Assembly: GCF_004923205.2 (NCBI RefSeq)
Contig: NZ_SELD02000001.1
Span: 1 to 64,000 of the forward strand
Source of the DNA: Paracoccus aeridis
GTDB lineage: Bacteria > Pseudomonadota > Alphaproteobacteria > Rhodobacterales > Rhodobacteraceae
Reading direction: 5' to 3'
Length of the DNA stretch: 64,000 nucleotides
Shown: positions 9,541 through 18,711 of the stretch, one piece after another
How positions within the stretch are numbered: the stretch's first letter is position 1
How the letters are laid out: each line of letters starts with the position of its first letter
Translations under genes and position numbers: made by a program
The notes under the pieces: generated by a model
What the model was told of the DNA's origin: nothing
What the model saw: the letters and a program-made list of their open reading frames with translations, nothing else
The model's database searches: none

Positions 9541-9567
9541 CTTATAAGCGGGCATGGGAAAAATCAA
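9541..9567 (-). promoter_or_regulatory. Housekeeping-type promoter candidate for tuf
   Basis: On the minus strand, TTGATT (complement of 9562-9567) and TATAAG (complement of 9541-9546) are separated by 15 nt, slightly short for sigma-70. It is the most AT-rich spot in the tuf upstream region and lies about 60 nt before the start codon. Confidence 0.45.
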
Positions 9568-9621
9568 GCGCTGCCGCGCGGCACCGAATCAAGCAATGCC
9601 GCGGCGCGGCGAGGGGGCGTC

Positions 9622-10914
9622 ATGGACGACATTGCAACACCGGCCGGCGATCCCGGGAACCTGCTGCGTGGGCTGTTCGCCGCGGCGGTCGCACGGGCCG
9701 ATCCGATGCGGGTCGTGCCGGCGCACCTGCCGCCGCGCCCCAAGGGCCGCGTCGTCGTCGTCGGCGCCGGCAAGGCCAGCGCGCGGATGGCCGAGGCGGT
9801 CGAAGCTACGTGGGGACCGGTCGAGGGCCTCGTCATCACCCGCCACGGACACGCGCGGCCCACGCGCGGCATCGAGGTGGTGGAGGCCGCGCACCCGGTG
9901 CCCGACGCCGCCGGGGCGGCTGCGGCCGCGCGGATGCTGGCGCTGGTCGCGGGGTGCGGCGGGGACGATCTGGTGCTGGCGCTGATCTCGGGCGGGGCGT
10001 CGGCGCTGCTGGTCGCGCCCGCGCCGGGGCTGACGCTGGACGACAAGCGGCGGGTGAACGCGGCGCTGCTGGACAGCGGCGCGCCGATCGACCGGATGAA
10101 CGTCGTCCGCAAGCACCTGAGCCGGGTGAAGGGTGGCCAGCTTGCGGCCGCCGCGTTCCCGGCGCGGATGCTGGCGCTGATGATCTCGGACGTTGCGGGG
10201 GACGATCCGGCGATGATCGGGTCGGGGCCCACGGTCGGGGACGCGTCCACGCCCGCCGATGCGCTGGCGGTGCTGGACCGGTGGCGGGTGGCGGTGCCGG
10301 ACCCCGTCACGGCGGCGCTGCAGGGCCGGTCGGGGGTGGTCCCGCCCGGCGATCCCCGGCTCTCGCGCGTCGAGAACCGGGTCATCGCCGCACCGGCGCA
10401 GTCGCTGGAGGCCGCCGCCGGCGCAGCCCGGGCGGCGCGCTGCGAGGTCCGCATCCTCGGCGACCGGCTGGAGGGCGAGGCGCGCGACATCGCCCGTGAC
10501 CACGCCGCGCTGGCGATGCGGGAACGGGCGGCGCGGCGGCCGGGCGATCCGGCGCTGCTGCTTCTGTCGGGGGGCGAACTGACGGTGACGCGCCGTCCGG
10601 GCGCGGCGGGGATCGGCGGGCCGAACGCGGAATATGCGCTGGCGCTGGCCGTCGCGCTGGAGGGGGCGCCGGGCATCCATGCGCTCGCCTGCGACAGCGA
10701 CGGGATCGACGGCGCGGCCGAGGTCGCGGGCGCCGTCATCGGGCCGGACACGCTGGCGCGGGCGGCGCGGGCCGGGCGCGATCCGGGCGCGGCGCTCGAC
10801 GGAAACGACTCGCACGGGTTCTTCGCGGCGGTGGGCGGGCAGGTCGTGACCGGGCCCACGCTGACGAACGTGAACGATTTTCGCGCGATCCTGATCCTGC
10901 CGCCCGACCTGTAG
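9622..10914 (+). CDS. Glycerate 2-kinase (DUF4147/MOFRL family)
   Basis: Phosphorylates D-glycerate, probably to 2-phosphoglycerate, as in the serine cycle, tartrate or glyoxylate catabolism. The protein is 430 aa, the family length. It has an N-terminal DUF4147 domain with VVVVGAGKASARMAEAVE and LISGGASALL, and a C-terminal MOFRL domain with LLLSGGELTVT, GGPNAEYAL, ACDSDGIDG and NDSHGFF. The ATG at 9622 follows GAGGGGG. It is divergent from tuf. The end of the gene is tandemly duplicated (see repeat). Confidence 0.92.
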   Translation: MDDIATPAGDPGNLLRGLFAAAVARADPMRVVPAHLPPRPKGRVVVVGAGKASARMAEAVEATWGPVEGLVITRHGHARPTRGIEVVEAAHPVPDAAGAAAAARMLALVAGCGGDDLVLALISGGASALLVAPAPGLTLDDKRRVNAALLDSGAPIDRMNVVRKHLSRVKGGQLAAAAFPARMLALMISDVAGDDPAMIGSGPTVGDASTPADALAVLDRWRVAVPDPVTAALQGRSGVVPPGDPRLSRVENRVIAAPAQSLEAAAGAARAARCEVRILGDRLEGEARDIARDHAALAMRERAARRPGDPALLLLSGGELTVTRRPGAAGIGGPNAEYALALAVALEGAPGIHALACDSDGIDGAAEVAGAVIGPDTLARAARAGRDPGAALDGNDSHGFFAAVGGQVVTGPTLTNVNDFRAILILPPDL

Positions 10915-10926
10915 CCCGACCTGCAG
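10903..10926. repeat. 12-bp tandem duplication containing the glycerate kinase stop codon
   Basis: CCCGACCTGTAG (10903-10914, ending in the stop) is followed at once by CCCGACCTGCAG (10915-10926), 11 of 12 identical. Confidence 0.8.
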
Positions 10927-10962
10927 CCCGGGCCGCCCCCCGGCCCGTCGGGGTGACGCGCC

Positions 10963-10988
10963 GGAACTGCCGCCGCGCAAGAGGCGTT
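10963..10988 (+). promoter_or_regulatory. EcfG-type promoter candidate for the DUF533 gene
   Basis: GGAAC (10963-10967), 17-nt spacer, CGTT (10985-10988), an exact match to the EcfG consensus. The DUF533 start codon is 65 nt downstream. It is the second of three exact matches. Confidence 0.6.
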
Positions 10989-11052
10989 CGGTCGCCGAAT
11001 TCCTGCGGCTCGTGCGCGCCATGCGCTGCCGCCCTTGCAACGGAGCAACCCG

Positions 11053-12003
11053 ATGTCGATGATGAAGTCCCTCGCCCGAGTCGCCGCTGGCGTGATGCTT
11101 GCCAAGGGCATCGGCACGATGATGCAGCAGCAACAGCAGCAGGGCCGCGCGCACAGCCAGCAGGGCCGGACCAACCATTCGACCGGGGGCGGGCTTCTGG
11201 GCGAATTGCTGGGGAGCCGCAGCGGTGGTGCCGGCGGGCTGGGCGGCGGCACGCTGGGCGGGATGGCCGCGGGCGGGGGGCTTGGCGGGATGCTGGGCCA
11301 GGTCCTCGGCGGACGGGCTGCCAATCCCGGCACCGGGCGGCCCTATGGCGGGCAGATGGGTGGCGCGTCGGGCGGCGCGTCTGGCGGCCTCGGCGGCCTG
11401 ATCGACAGCTATGCCCGCCGGGCCGCGCAGGGACGCAGCGGCGGCACCGGCATGGGCGGGTCGAACATGGGCGGCGCGGGCGGGATGCTCGGCGGCCTGC
11501 TGGGCGGCGCGGCTGCCGGGGGCATGCTGGGCGATCTGATGCGCGGGCGCGCGCAGGCGGGATCGCAACCCGACAACGACAAGTCGTTCGGAGAGCTGTT
11601 CAACCAGTCGCTCGCCACGCAGGACGAGCCCGAGGTCGCGCCGACGCCAGAACAGAACGCGGTCGCCGGGCTGATGCTGCGCGCGATGCTTCAGGCCGCC
11701 AAGTCGGACGGCAAGATCGACGACGCCGAAAAGCAGCGCCTGCTGAGCCAGATCGGCGACCTTGACGAGGACGACCGGCAGTTCATCCGCGACCAGATGG
11801 CCGCGCCGGTGGACGCTCAGGCGCTGGCCCGCGACGTGCCCGCCGGCCTTGAGACGCAGGTCTACATGATGTCGCTGCTGGCGATCGACTTCGATCACGA
11901 GGACGAAGCGCGCTACCTGCGCGAACTGGCGCAGGCGCTGGGGCTGCAGCGGGACGCCGTCAACGACGTCCACGAACAGGTCGGGGTCCGCAACCTCGAC
12001 TGA
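11053..12003 (+). CDS. DUF533 / TerB-like protein
   Basis: 316-aa protein of the YebE-like DUF533 family, function unknown. After a short hydrophobic N-terminus (VAAGVMLAKGIGTM) comes a Gln run (MMQQQQQQ), a long Gly/Met/Leu-rich region (about residues 40-170, many GGLGG and GGMLG units) and a folded C-terminal TerB-like helical domain (from about 200) with AAKSDGKIDDAEKQRLL and YMMSLLAIDFDHEDEARYL acidic motifs. I chose ATG 11053 (GGAG 8 nt upstream). It stands behind its own candidate stress promoter. Confidence 0.9.
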   Translation: MSMMKSLARVAAGVMLAKGIGTMMQQQQQQGRAHSQQGRTNHSTGGGLLGELLGSRSGGAGGLGGGTLGGMAAGGGLGGMLGQVLGGRAANPGTGRPYGGQMGGASGGASGGLGGLIDSYARRAAQGRSGGTGMGGSNMGGAGGMLGGLLGGAAAGGMLGDLMRGRAQAGSQPDNDKSFGELFNQSLATQDEPEVAPTPEQNAVAGLMLRAMLQAAKSDGKIDDAEKQRLLSQIGDLDEDDRQFIRDQMAAPVDAQALARDVPAGLETQVYMMSLLAIDFDHEDEARYLRELAQALGLQRDAVNDVHEQVGVRNLD

Positions 12004-12110
12004 TTAGGACCGTGCAGCGCCGGGCGCACGTTTCTCACCGGAACGTGATCCCGGCGCCGCGCAGTTCGGGCGCAAGCTGTCCCGGCATCATGCAGCCGAG
12101 GAGCCACAGC

Positions 12111-12569
12111 ATGCGCCTGATCCACGCCGCCGTTCTCTCCCTTTCGCTCATCCCGCTTGCCGCCGCCGCGCAGGACGAAGACGCGCTGGAACAGGCGGTG
12201 GAGGCGCGGCACGGCTACATGCTGGGGCTGGCGCTGAACATGGCGCCGCTCGCGTCGATGGCGAAGGGCGACATGCCCTATGACGAGGCGACGGCGACGT
12301 TCCACGCCCGCAACCTCGCCGCGCTCGGCGCCTATCAGGTGCAGATGCATTTCCTGCCCGGCACCGCGCAGGGCGAGATCGAGGACAGCGACCTGCTGCC
12401 CGCGGCGTTGCAGAACACGGCCGACGTGACCGCCCGGCACGACGCGCTGACGCAGGCGACGGCCGCGGCGCCCGCGGGGGTGGTCGGCGGGGCCGAGCAG
12501 GTCGCCGCGGTGGTCCGGAACATCGGCGGCACCTGCAAGGCCTGCCACGACCAGTACCGGGCCAAGTGA
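12111..12569 (+). CDS. Cytochrome c-prime (c556 type)
   Basis: Periplasmic c-type cytochrome, 152 aa, probably an electron carrier or a binder of nitric oxide. It has a signal peptide (MRLIHAAVLSLSLIPLAAAA), a four-helix body and the C-terminal heme site CKACH followed by DQYR. Axial Met may be M17 of the mature part (GYMLGLALNMAP region). GAGGAG lies 9 nt before the ATG. The stop overlaps the cytochrome b561 start by 4 nt, so the two are coupled and probably form one electron-transfer unit. Confidence 0.93.
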   Translation: MRLIHAAVLSLSLIPLAAAAQDEDALEQAVEARHGYMLGLALNMAPLASMAKGDMPYDEATATFHARNLAALGAYQVQMHFLPGTAQGEIEDSDLLPAALQNTADVTARHDALTQATAAAPAGVVGGAEQVAAVVRNIGGTCKACHDQYRAK

Positions 12570-13171
12570 CCGGGCCCGGGCGGTCCGGCAGCGGGGATCC
12601 CGTCCGGGTCCGGATCTGGGACCCCGCGCTGAGGATCTATCACTGGGCGCTCGCGGTGCTCGTCATCCTCAACTGGTGCCTGGGCAAGTTCGACCCCGCC
12701 AACATGTGGCTGCATTTCTGGTGCGGCTACGCGATCGGCGCCCTGCTCGTGTTCCGCCTGGTCTGGGGGCTGGTCGGCCCGCCCTCCGCGCGCTTTTCCG
12801 GCTTCATCGCCGGGCCGCGGCGCATCCTCGGCTACGGCCGCGGCATCTTCCGGCGCGAGCCGTCCTACTGGCCCGGCCACAACCCGCTGGGCGCGCTGTC
12901 AGTGGTGGCGATGCTGGCGCTGCTGGCGATGCAGGTGGGGGCGGGGCTGATCTCGGACCCCGACGACTTCGTCAACGTGGGGCCGCTGGCGGATCGGGTG
13001 AGCGGCGCCACGTCAAGCGCGGCGGTGGGGTGGCACCACGTCGGCGCGGACCTGATCCTGATCCTCGTGATCCTGCACGTCGGCATGATCGCCTATTACC
13101 GGATCTGGAAGCGCGAGGATCTCGTGCGGCCGATGATCACCGGCTGGAAGATGGTCCGCCGCGACGATTGA
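12566..13171 (+). CDS. Cytochrome b561 family protein
   Basis: Inner-membrane di-heme cytochrome b, 201 aa, with four membrane helices. Candidate heme histidines are seen in RIYHWALAVLV (helix 1), WLHFWCGYAIG (helix 2), WHHVGADLIL (helix 4) and LHVGMIAYY. It probably passes electrons from the quinone pool to the cytochrome c-prime encoded just upstream. It starts with GTG inside the overlap GTGA. Confidence 0.93.
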   Translation: MTGPGRSGSGDPVRVRIWDPALRIYHWALAVLVILNWCLGKFDPANMWLHFWCGYAIGALLVFRLVWGLVGPPSARFSGFIAGPRRILGYGRGIFRREPSYWPGHNPLGALSVVAMLALLAMQVGAGLISDPDDFVNVGPLADRVSGATSSAAVGWHHVGADLILILVILHVGMIAYYRIWKREDLVRPMITGWKMVRRDD

Positions 13172-13208
13172 AGACCGGAAGGACGGTCAGGTGCCCGGCT
13201 GAGGCGCG

Positions 13209-15452
13209 TCAGGTGAAGCGGTTGTCGCGGGGAAAGCCGCGCGGGGCCATCCGGCCCGATCCGGCGCGCTTGCCGATCCACTCGGTCAGGTCCGTCTCGG
13301 TCCGGGTGCGGCCCGCCGGGTCGAGCCACGACAGGCCCACCGACAGGGTGATGAACGCCGCGTCGGCGAGCCCGCCGTCCTTGAAGCGTTGCAGCCGCAC
13401 CCCCTTGCCGCGCGCCATCTCGGGCAGTTCCGAGATCGGGAACACCAGCATCTTGCGGTTGTCGCCCACGACGGCGAGGTGGTCGCCTGACACACGCCGG
13501 ATCAGGGCCGCGTCGCCGTTCAGCACCTGCTTGCCCGCCTTGGTCTGGGCCAGGATGTCGCCCGCGTTGACGATGAAGCCGTCGCCCGCGCGCGACGCGA
13601 CGAGGTACTGCGCGTCCGACCGCCACGGGAACAGGTCGATCACCTCGGCGTCGTTCGGCAGGTCGATCATCAGCCGCAGGGGCTCGCCCAGGCCCCGCCC
13701 GCCGGGAAGTCCGTTCACCGGCAGCGTATAGAACCGCCCGTTCGCGCCGAAGACGACCAGCTTGTCGGTCGTTTCCGCGTGCAGCGCCATCAGCGGCCCG
13801 TCGCCGTCGCGGAACTTGACCTCGGCCTCCAGCGGCTGGTGGCCCTTCATCGCCCGGATCCAGCCCATCTTCGACAGGATCACGGTGACCGGCTCGCGCT
13901 CGATCATGGAATCCATGTCGAGGGGCTGCACATCCTCGGATTCGGTGATCTCGGTCCGGCGCAGGCCCTCGGGCGTCGATTTCCCGAACAGGCCGCGCAC
14001 CTCCTTCAGCTGCGCGGCGATCCGGCCCCACTGGCTGCCCTCGTCGGCCAGCATCGCGGCGAGCGCGGCGCGTTCCTCGATCAGCTTGTCGTGCTCGGCC
14101 CGAAGCTCGATCTCTTCCAGCTTGCGCAGCGCTCGAAGCCGCATGTTCAGGATCGCCTCGACCTGCGTGTCCGACAGGGCGAACTCGGCCATCATCACGG
14201 CCTTCGGGTCATCCTCGTGGCGGATGATCTCGATCACGCGGTCGAGATTGAGGTAGGCCACGATGTAGCCTTCCAGCACCTCGAGCCGGGCCGCGATCTT
14301 CGCCAGCCGGAAGTTCGAGCGGCGCACCAGCACCTCGCGCCGATGGTCGAGAAAGGCGCGCAGCACTTCCTTGAGCGAGCAGACCCTGGGCACGCGCCCG
14401 TCGATCAGCACGTTCATGTTCAGCCCGAAGCGCACCTCGAGGTCGCTGACGCGGAACAGCGCCGCCATCAGCTGGTCGGGATCGACCTGCCGGGTGCGGG
14501 GTTCAAGGACGATGCGGATGTCCTCGGCCGATTCGTCGCGGATGTCGGCGAGGATCGGGATCTTGCGCGTGTTCACGAGGTCGGCGAGCCGCTCGATCAG
14601 CTTGGATTTCTGGACCTGGTAGGGGATCTCGGTGACGATCACCTGCCACTGGCCGCGGCCCATGTCCTCGCGGTGCCAGCGGGCGCGCAGGCGCAGGCTG
14701 CCGCGGCCGGTGCGATAGGCCTCGCGCAGCGTCTCCGGGCTTTCGACCAGCACGCCCCCGGTCGGGAAGTCCGGCCCCGGCATGATCGCCATCAGCGTGT
14801 CGTCGCGGGCGTCGGGGGACTTGATGAGGTGCAGGCAGGCGTCGATCACCTCGTGCAGGTTGTGGGGCGGGATGTTGGTGGCCATGCCCACCGCGATCCC
14901 CGAGGCGCCGTTGCACAGGAGGTTCGGGAACGCCGCCGGCAGCACCACAGGCTCGGTCAGCGTGCCGTCGTAGTTGGGGCGGAAGTCGACCGCGTCCTCG
15001 GCCAGTCCGTCCATCAGCGCCTCGGCCGCCAGCGTCAGCCGCGCCTCGGTATAGCGGCTGGCGGCCGGGCTGTCGCCGTCGATCGACCCGAAGTTGCCCT
15101 GTCCGTCCACCAGCGGGTAGCGCATGACGAAGGGCTGCGCCAGGCGCGCCATGGCGTCGTAGATCGCGCCGTCGCCGTGGGGGTGGAAGTTCCCCATCAC
15201 GTCGCCCGAGATCTTCGCGGACTTGCGGAACCCGCCCGTCGGCGCCAGCCGCAGCTCGCGCATCGCGTACATGATCCGGCGGTGCACAGGCTTCAGCCCG
15301 TCGCGGGCGTCGGGCAGTGCGCGGTGCATGATCGTGGACAGCGCGTAGGTCAGGTAGCGCTCGCCGATGGCGCGCGACAGCGGCTCGGTGCTGTCGCGCG
15401 TGGTCAGCGGATCGTCGGGGGTCAGGTCGGGATCGTCGGGCTCGGTCGTCAT
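13209..15452 (-). CDS. parC: DNA topoisomerase IV subunit A
   Basis: Cuts and rejoins DNA to unlink daughter chromosomes, with ParE. The protein is 747 aa from ATG 15452; an in-frame ATG lies at 15500, and neither has a clear ribosome site. Family signatures are [34 protein letters not shown] and the catalytic Tyr in SRYTEARL. The C-terminal part is a GyrA/ParC-type beta-propeller ([14 protein letters not shown]). Where E. coli ParC has Ser80 this protein has Gly (HGDG), which matters for quinolone binding. It is divergent from the SH3 gene. Confidence 0.95.
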   Translation of the reverse strand: MTTEPDDPDLTPDDPLTTRDSTEPLSRAIGERYLTYALSTIMHRALPDARDGLKPVHRRIMYAMRELRLAPTGGFRKSAKISGDVMGNFHPHGDGAIYDAMARLAQPFVMRYPLVDGQGNFGSIDGDSPAASRYTEARLTLAAEALMDGLAEDAVDFRPNYDGTLTEPVVLPAAFPNLLCNGASGIAVGMATNIPPHNLHEVIDACLHLIKSPDARDDTLMAIMPGPDFPTGGVLVESPETLREAYRTGRGSLRLRARWHREDMGRGQWQVIVTEIPYQVQKSKLIERLADLVNTRKIPILADIRDESAEDIRIVLEPRTRQVDPDQLMAALFRVSDLEVRFGLNMNVLIDGRVPRVCSLKEVLRAFLDHRREVLVRRSNFRLAKIAARLEVLEGYIVAYLNLDRVIEIIRHEDDPKAVMMAEFALSDTQVEAILNMRLRALRKLEEIELRAEHDKLIEERAALAAMLADEGSQWGRIAAQLKEVRGLFGKSTPEGLRRTEITESEDVQPLDMDSMIEREPVTVILSKMGWIRAMKGHQPLEAEVKFRDGDGPLMALHAETTDKLVVFGANGRFYTLPVNGLPGGRGLGEPLRLMIDLPNDAEVIDLFPWRSDAQYLVASRAGDGFIVNAGDILAQTKAGKQVLNGDAALIRRVSGDHLAVVGDNRKMLVFPISELPEMARGKGVRLQRFKDGGLADAAFITLSVGLSWLDPAGRTRTETDLTEWIGKRAGSGRMAPRGFPRDNRFT

Positions 15453-15545
15453 GGGGCGCAGGGATACGCGGGCCGGTCCCTGAAAGGAAGGTGTGACCAT
15501 TTCATCGCAATGACGAAGGCCTGAAGCATGTTTCAGCCCGCGGGC

Positions 15546-15570
15546 GGAACGTCAGGGTCATGGCGGCGTT
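15546..15570 (+). promoter_or_regulatory. EcfG-type promoter candidate for the SH3 gene
   Basis: GGAAC (15546-15550), 16-nt spacer, CGTT (15567-15570). It is an exact match to the consensus, 58 nt before the chosen start codon. A start further upstream at 15560 would lie inside the promoter, which supports the ATG at 15629. Confidence 0.6.
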
Positions 15571-15628
15571 ACATCGCGAACCCTCGGCGGAAGTAGAACC
15601 GGAGGATGCTGGCCGGCAAGGCGAGCTG

Positions 15629-16078
15629 ATGCAGGCAATGTTCAAGATTCTGATGACCGTTCTGTCGGCGTTGTTCTTCGTCCTGGCCTTTCTCGAGTTC
15701 GAGCAGGGCGGCTCGGGTGCGAGCAATGCCGTGCAGATGAATTCGGTGTCCGGGCTGCGGGCATCGGTCGCGCACCCGCCTTTCGCCGGGTCGAGAGGGC
15801 TGGCTGCCCACGACATCACCGCGGACTCCGGCGCGACCCGCACCGCGATCGCCCAGCGGAACGTCACCGTCATGGCCGGGCCCTCGCTGCGGACCGAGGT
15901 GGTGGCGAAGTTGCTCGTCGGTCAGCAGGTGGAGACGGCCGCGAATGGCGTCCCTGGGTGGGAGATCGTGGTCCTACCGGACGGGCAGGGCTATGTGCCC
16001 GCGGCGGCGTTGGCCGTGATGGACGACGCGGCGGACCAGTCCGGCGTGATGAACGCCTCGCTGGACAACCCGGCCTGA
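15629..16078 (+). CDS. SH3-domain (SH3b) membrane-anchored or secreted protein
   Basis: 149-aa protein with an N-terminal hydrophobic segment (MFKILMTVLSALFFVLAFLE) that would export or anchor it, and a bacterial SH3 domain from about residue 73 (AIAQRNVTVMAGPSLRTEVV, then VPGWEIVVLPDGQGYVP). Such domains often bind cell-wall components. No catalytic domain is present. It lies between parC (divergent) and an SDR gene and has a candidate EcfG-type promoter. Function unknown. Confidence 0.75.
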   Translation: MQAMFKILMTVLSALFFVLAFLEFEQGGSGASNAVQMNSVSGLRASVAHPPFAGSRGLAAHDITADSGATRTAIAQRNVTVMAGPSLRTEVVAKLLVGQQVETAANGVPGWEIVVLPDGQGYVPAAALAVMDDAADQSGVMNASLDNPA

Positions 16079-16150
16079 CGCCCGCGTGCCGGTGTCCCCT
16101 GTTCCCGCGCAACCGCCATTGTGCGCGCCCTTGCTCGTGATCGATCCCGC

Positions 16151-16969
16151 GTGCCGACCGTCCTGATCACCGGCTGCTCGTCCGGCATCGGCCTTGACGC
16201 CGCACGCACCATGGCGGCGCGCGGCTGGACCGTGATCGCCACGTGCCGCAAGCCCGAGGACCTCGCCGCCCGCGCGGCGGAAGGGATGATCGCCCTGCCG
16301 CTGGACCTCGCCGATCACGCGTCCGTCGAGGCTGCGGTGGACGCGGCGCTGGAGCATGGGCCGGTCGACGCGCTGGTGAACAACGCGGCCTTCGCGCTGC
16401 CCGGCGCGGTCGAGGACCTGCCGCGCGACGGGCTGCGCGCGATCTTCGAGGTGAACCTGTTCGGCACCCACGACCTGACCCGCCGCCTGATCCCGCATTT
16501 CCGCGCGAACGGGTCGGGGCGGATCGTCAACGTCAGCTCGGTCCTCGGCATCGTCGGCATCCCGTGGCGCGGGGCCTATGTCGCGACCAAGTTCGCGCTG
16601 GAAGGGCTGACGGACGTCATGCGGGTGGAGATGTCGGACACCCCCGTCCGCGTGATCCTGATCGAACCCGGGCCGATCACCAGCCGGATCCGCGCGAACT
16701 CCATCCCCCATTTCGAAACGTGGATCGACTGGCGATCCAGCCCGCGCGCGAGCCAGTACCGGGAAACGCTGCTCAAGCGGCTTTACGAACCCTCCGGGCG
16801 CGACCGGTTCGAGCTGCCGCCGTCCGCGGTCAGCGCGCGGCTTGTCCACGCGCTGGAAAGCCCGCGCCCGCGCGCGCGATACCGCGTGACGACGCCGACT
16901 CGCCTGTCGGCCGCGGGACGCAGGCTTCTGCCCACGCGCGCACTGGACTGGTTTGCCCGGCGCAGCTAG
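16151..16969 (+). CDS. Short-chain dehydrogenase/reductase (SDR)
   Basis: 272-aa NAD(P)-dependent oxidoreductase of the classical SDR family. The cofactor motif is TGCSSGIG (about residues 7-14), NNAA is present, and the catalytic set is Ser in VSSVLG, Tyr in GAYVATK and Lys 4 residues on. The C-terminus is longer and basic. The GTG at 16151 puts the Rossmann strand (VPTVLITGCSSG) at the normal distance; another GTG in frame is at 16121. Substrate unknown. Confidence 0.9.
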   Translation: MPTVLITGCSSGIGLDAARTMAARGWTVIATCRKPEDLAARAAEGMIALPLDLADHASVEAAVDAALEHGPVDALVNNAAFALPGAVEDLPRDGLRAIFEVNLFGTHDLTRRLIPHFRANGSGRIVNVSSVLGIVGIPWRGAYVATKFALEGLTDVMRVEMSDTPVRVILIEPGPITSRIRANSIPHFETWIDWRSSPRASQYRETLLKRLYEPSGRDRFELPPSAVSARLVHALESPRPRARYRVTTPTRLSAAGRRLLPTRALDWFARRS

Positions 16970-17047
16970 GATCGCGGCCTTGAAGCGCGGGACCGCCGGC
17001 CCGGACCCGCGCGGACCTGCCCCCGGCCCCCGAAGGCGGTGCTTGTG

Positions 17048-17248
17048 ATGCGAGACGAACCCCTGTTCATCCTGATGGCGCTGGCCGTCCTGATCACCTT
17101 CGCGGTGCTGGCGACCGGCCTCGGCGGCTTCGCGCGCGGGGGCGAGTTCAACCGCCGCAACGGCAACAGGCTGATGCGCTGGCGGATCATCGCGCAGGCG
17201 GTGTCCATCGCGCTGATCCTCGCGGTCGTGGCCGTCAGGGGCTCCTGA
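17048..17248 (+). CDS. HIG1-domain / twin-transmembrane small protein
   Basis: 66-aa inner-membrane protein with two helices separated by a polar loop GGFARGGEFNRRNGNRLMRWR, the HIG1-like signature (RG-x-x-NRRN-x-x-x-MR). Relatives of mitochondrial HIG1 proteins are linked to cytochrome oxidase. Its TGA overlaps the ATG of the adenosyltransferase gene by one base, so they are coupled. A GTG at 17039 is an alternative start. Confidence 0.85.
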   Translation: MRDEPLFILMALAVLITFAVLATGLGGFARGGEFNRRNGNRLMRWRIIAQAVSIALILAVVAVRGS

Positions 17249-17820
17249 TGGTCGTCCTGAACCGCATCTACACACGCACCGGCGACAAGGGCGACACGGC
17301 GCTGTCGAACGGCGAGCGCGTGGCGAAGCATTCACCGCGGGTCGAGGCCTACGGGACCGTCGACGAACTGAACGCCGTCATGGGCCAGTGCCGGCTGGCG
17401 GCCACGGGCGACATGGCGGCGCGCATCGCCGTGATCCAGAACGACCTGTTCGACCTGGGCGCGGACCTGTCGCGCCCCGACATGGCCGCGGACGACGCGG
17501 CGGGCCATCCCGTCCTGCGGATCATCCAGCCCCAGGTGGACCGGCTGGAGGCCGAGATCGACGGGATGAACGCGGACCTCTCGCCCCTGCGCAGCTTCAT
17601 CCTGCCGGGCGGCTCCGCCCTTGCCGCGCATCTCCATGTCGCGCGCACCGTCGCGCGGCGCGCGGAACGCCGGGCCACCGAACTGTGCGCGGCAGCCGAC
17701 GCCAACCCGGCCGCCATCCGCTATCTCAACCGCCTGTCGGACTGGCTGTTCGTGGCCGCGCGGGTGGCCAACGCGGATGCCGGCGGCGACATCCTGTGGG
17801 TTCCCGGCGCGTCGCGGTGA
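17248..17820 (+). CDS. Cob(I)alamin adenosyltransferase, PduO type
   Basis: Transfers adenosyl from ATP to cob(I)alamin to make coenzyme B12. The protein is 190 aa, normal for the PduO/MMAB family. The N-terminal ATP motif is RIYTRTGDKGDTAL, followed by VEAYGTVDELNA and, near the end, RTVARRAERR and RYLNRLSDWLF, all family hallmarks. It is translationally coupled to the HIG1-like gene. Confidence 0.94.
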   Translation: MVVLNRIYTRTGDKGDTALSNGERVAKHSPRVEAYGTVDELNAVMGQCRLAATGDMAARIAVIQNDLFDLGADLSRPDMAADDAAGHPVLRIIQPQVDRLEAEIDGMNADLSPLRSFILPGGSALAAHLHVARTVARRAERRATELCAAADANPAAIRYLNRLSDWLFVAARVANADAGGDILWVPGASR

Positions 17821-17880
17821 CGCCCGCGTCCCCGCGCGGGGCAAGGGACGGCGCCCCTTACCCGGCGTCAGGTTCGTTTT

Positions 17881-17900
17881 GCCCTGTCCATCCGCAGGGC
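17881..17900. other. Inverted repeat upstream of etfB
   Basis: GCCCTG-N8-CAGGGC lies 53 nt before the etfB start codon and is preceded by CGTTTT. It may be a regulator site or a weak terminator for the upstream gene; no T-run follows on the plus strand. Confidence 0.35.
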
Positions 17901-17952
17901 GCGTGTTTATTTCATGCCCCGGAATTGGGTGACGCATAAGGGAGAGAGACCG

Positions 17953-18711
17953 ATGAAGGTTCTCGTGCCAGTCAAGCGCGTGATCGACTACAACGTGAAG
18001 GCCCGCGTGAAGGCGGACGGATCGGGCGTCGATCTGGCGAACGTCAAGATGTCGATGAACCCCTTCGACGAGATCGCGGTCGAGGAGGCGATCCGGCTGA
18101 AGGAGAAGGGCGTCGCGACCGAGATCGTCGTGGTGTCCATCGGCGTGAAGCAGGCGGCGGAAACGATCCGCACCGCGCTCGCCATGGGGGCCGACCGCGG
18201 CATCCTGGTGCAGGCGTCCGACAACGTGAACACCGACGTCGAACCGCTTGCCGTCGCCAAGATCCTCCAGGCCGTGATCGCCGAGGAAGCGCCGCAGCTC
18301 GTCATCCTGGGCAAGCAGGCGATCGACAACGACATGAACGCCACCGGGCAGATGCTGGCCGCGCTTCTGGGCTGGGGCCAGGCCACGCAGGCCGGCAAGA
18401 TCGAGGTCGCGGCCGACACCGCCACCGTGACGCGTGAAGTCGACGGCGGCCTGCAGACCGTGTCGATCAAGCTGCCGGCGATCGTGACCGCCGACCTGCG
18501 CCTGAACGAGCCGCGCTATGCGTCGCTGCCCAACATCATGAAGGCGAAGAAGAAGGAACTGGCCGAGAAGACCGCCGCCGATTACGGCGTCGACGTCTCG
18601 CCGCGCCTCACGATCGTCAGGACCACCGAGCCCGAGGGCCGCAAGGCCGGGATCAAGGTCGCGTCGGTCGACGAGCTGGTGTCGAAACTCAAAGCCGCGG
18701 GGGTGATCTGA
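17953..18711 (+). CDS. etfB: Electron transfer flavoprotein, beta subunit
   Basis: 252-aa AMP-binding subunit of the ETF heterodimer, which takes electrons from acyl-CoA dehydrogenases. It begins [16 protein letters not shown] and has the ETF-beta signature region [17 protein letters not shown] lies 8 nt before the ATG. Its stop and the etfA start share one base (TGATG), so the subunits are made together. Confidence 0.97.
   Translation: MKVLVPVKRVIDYNVKARVKADGSGVDLANVKMSMNPFDEIAVEEAIRLKEKGVATEIVVVSIGVKQAAETIRTALAMGADRGILVQASDNVNTDVEPLAVAKILQAVIAEEAPQLVILGKQAIDNDMNATGQMLAALLGWGQATQAGKIEVAADTATVTREVDGGLQTVSIKLPAIVTADLRLNEPRYASLPNIMKAKKKELAEKTAADYGVDVSPRLTIVRTTEPEGRKAGIKVASVDELVSKLKAAGVI

Noticed and set aside
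12048..12075. GGAAC upstream of cytochrome c-prime as an EcfG site
   Set aside because: The nearest -10-like sequence is AGTT after 18 nt, outside the consensus.
15453..15628. SH3 gene start at 15560
   Set aside because: It would lie within the candidate promoter, and the hydrophobic signal segment starts only after the ATG at 15629.
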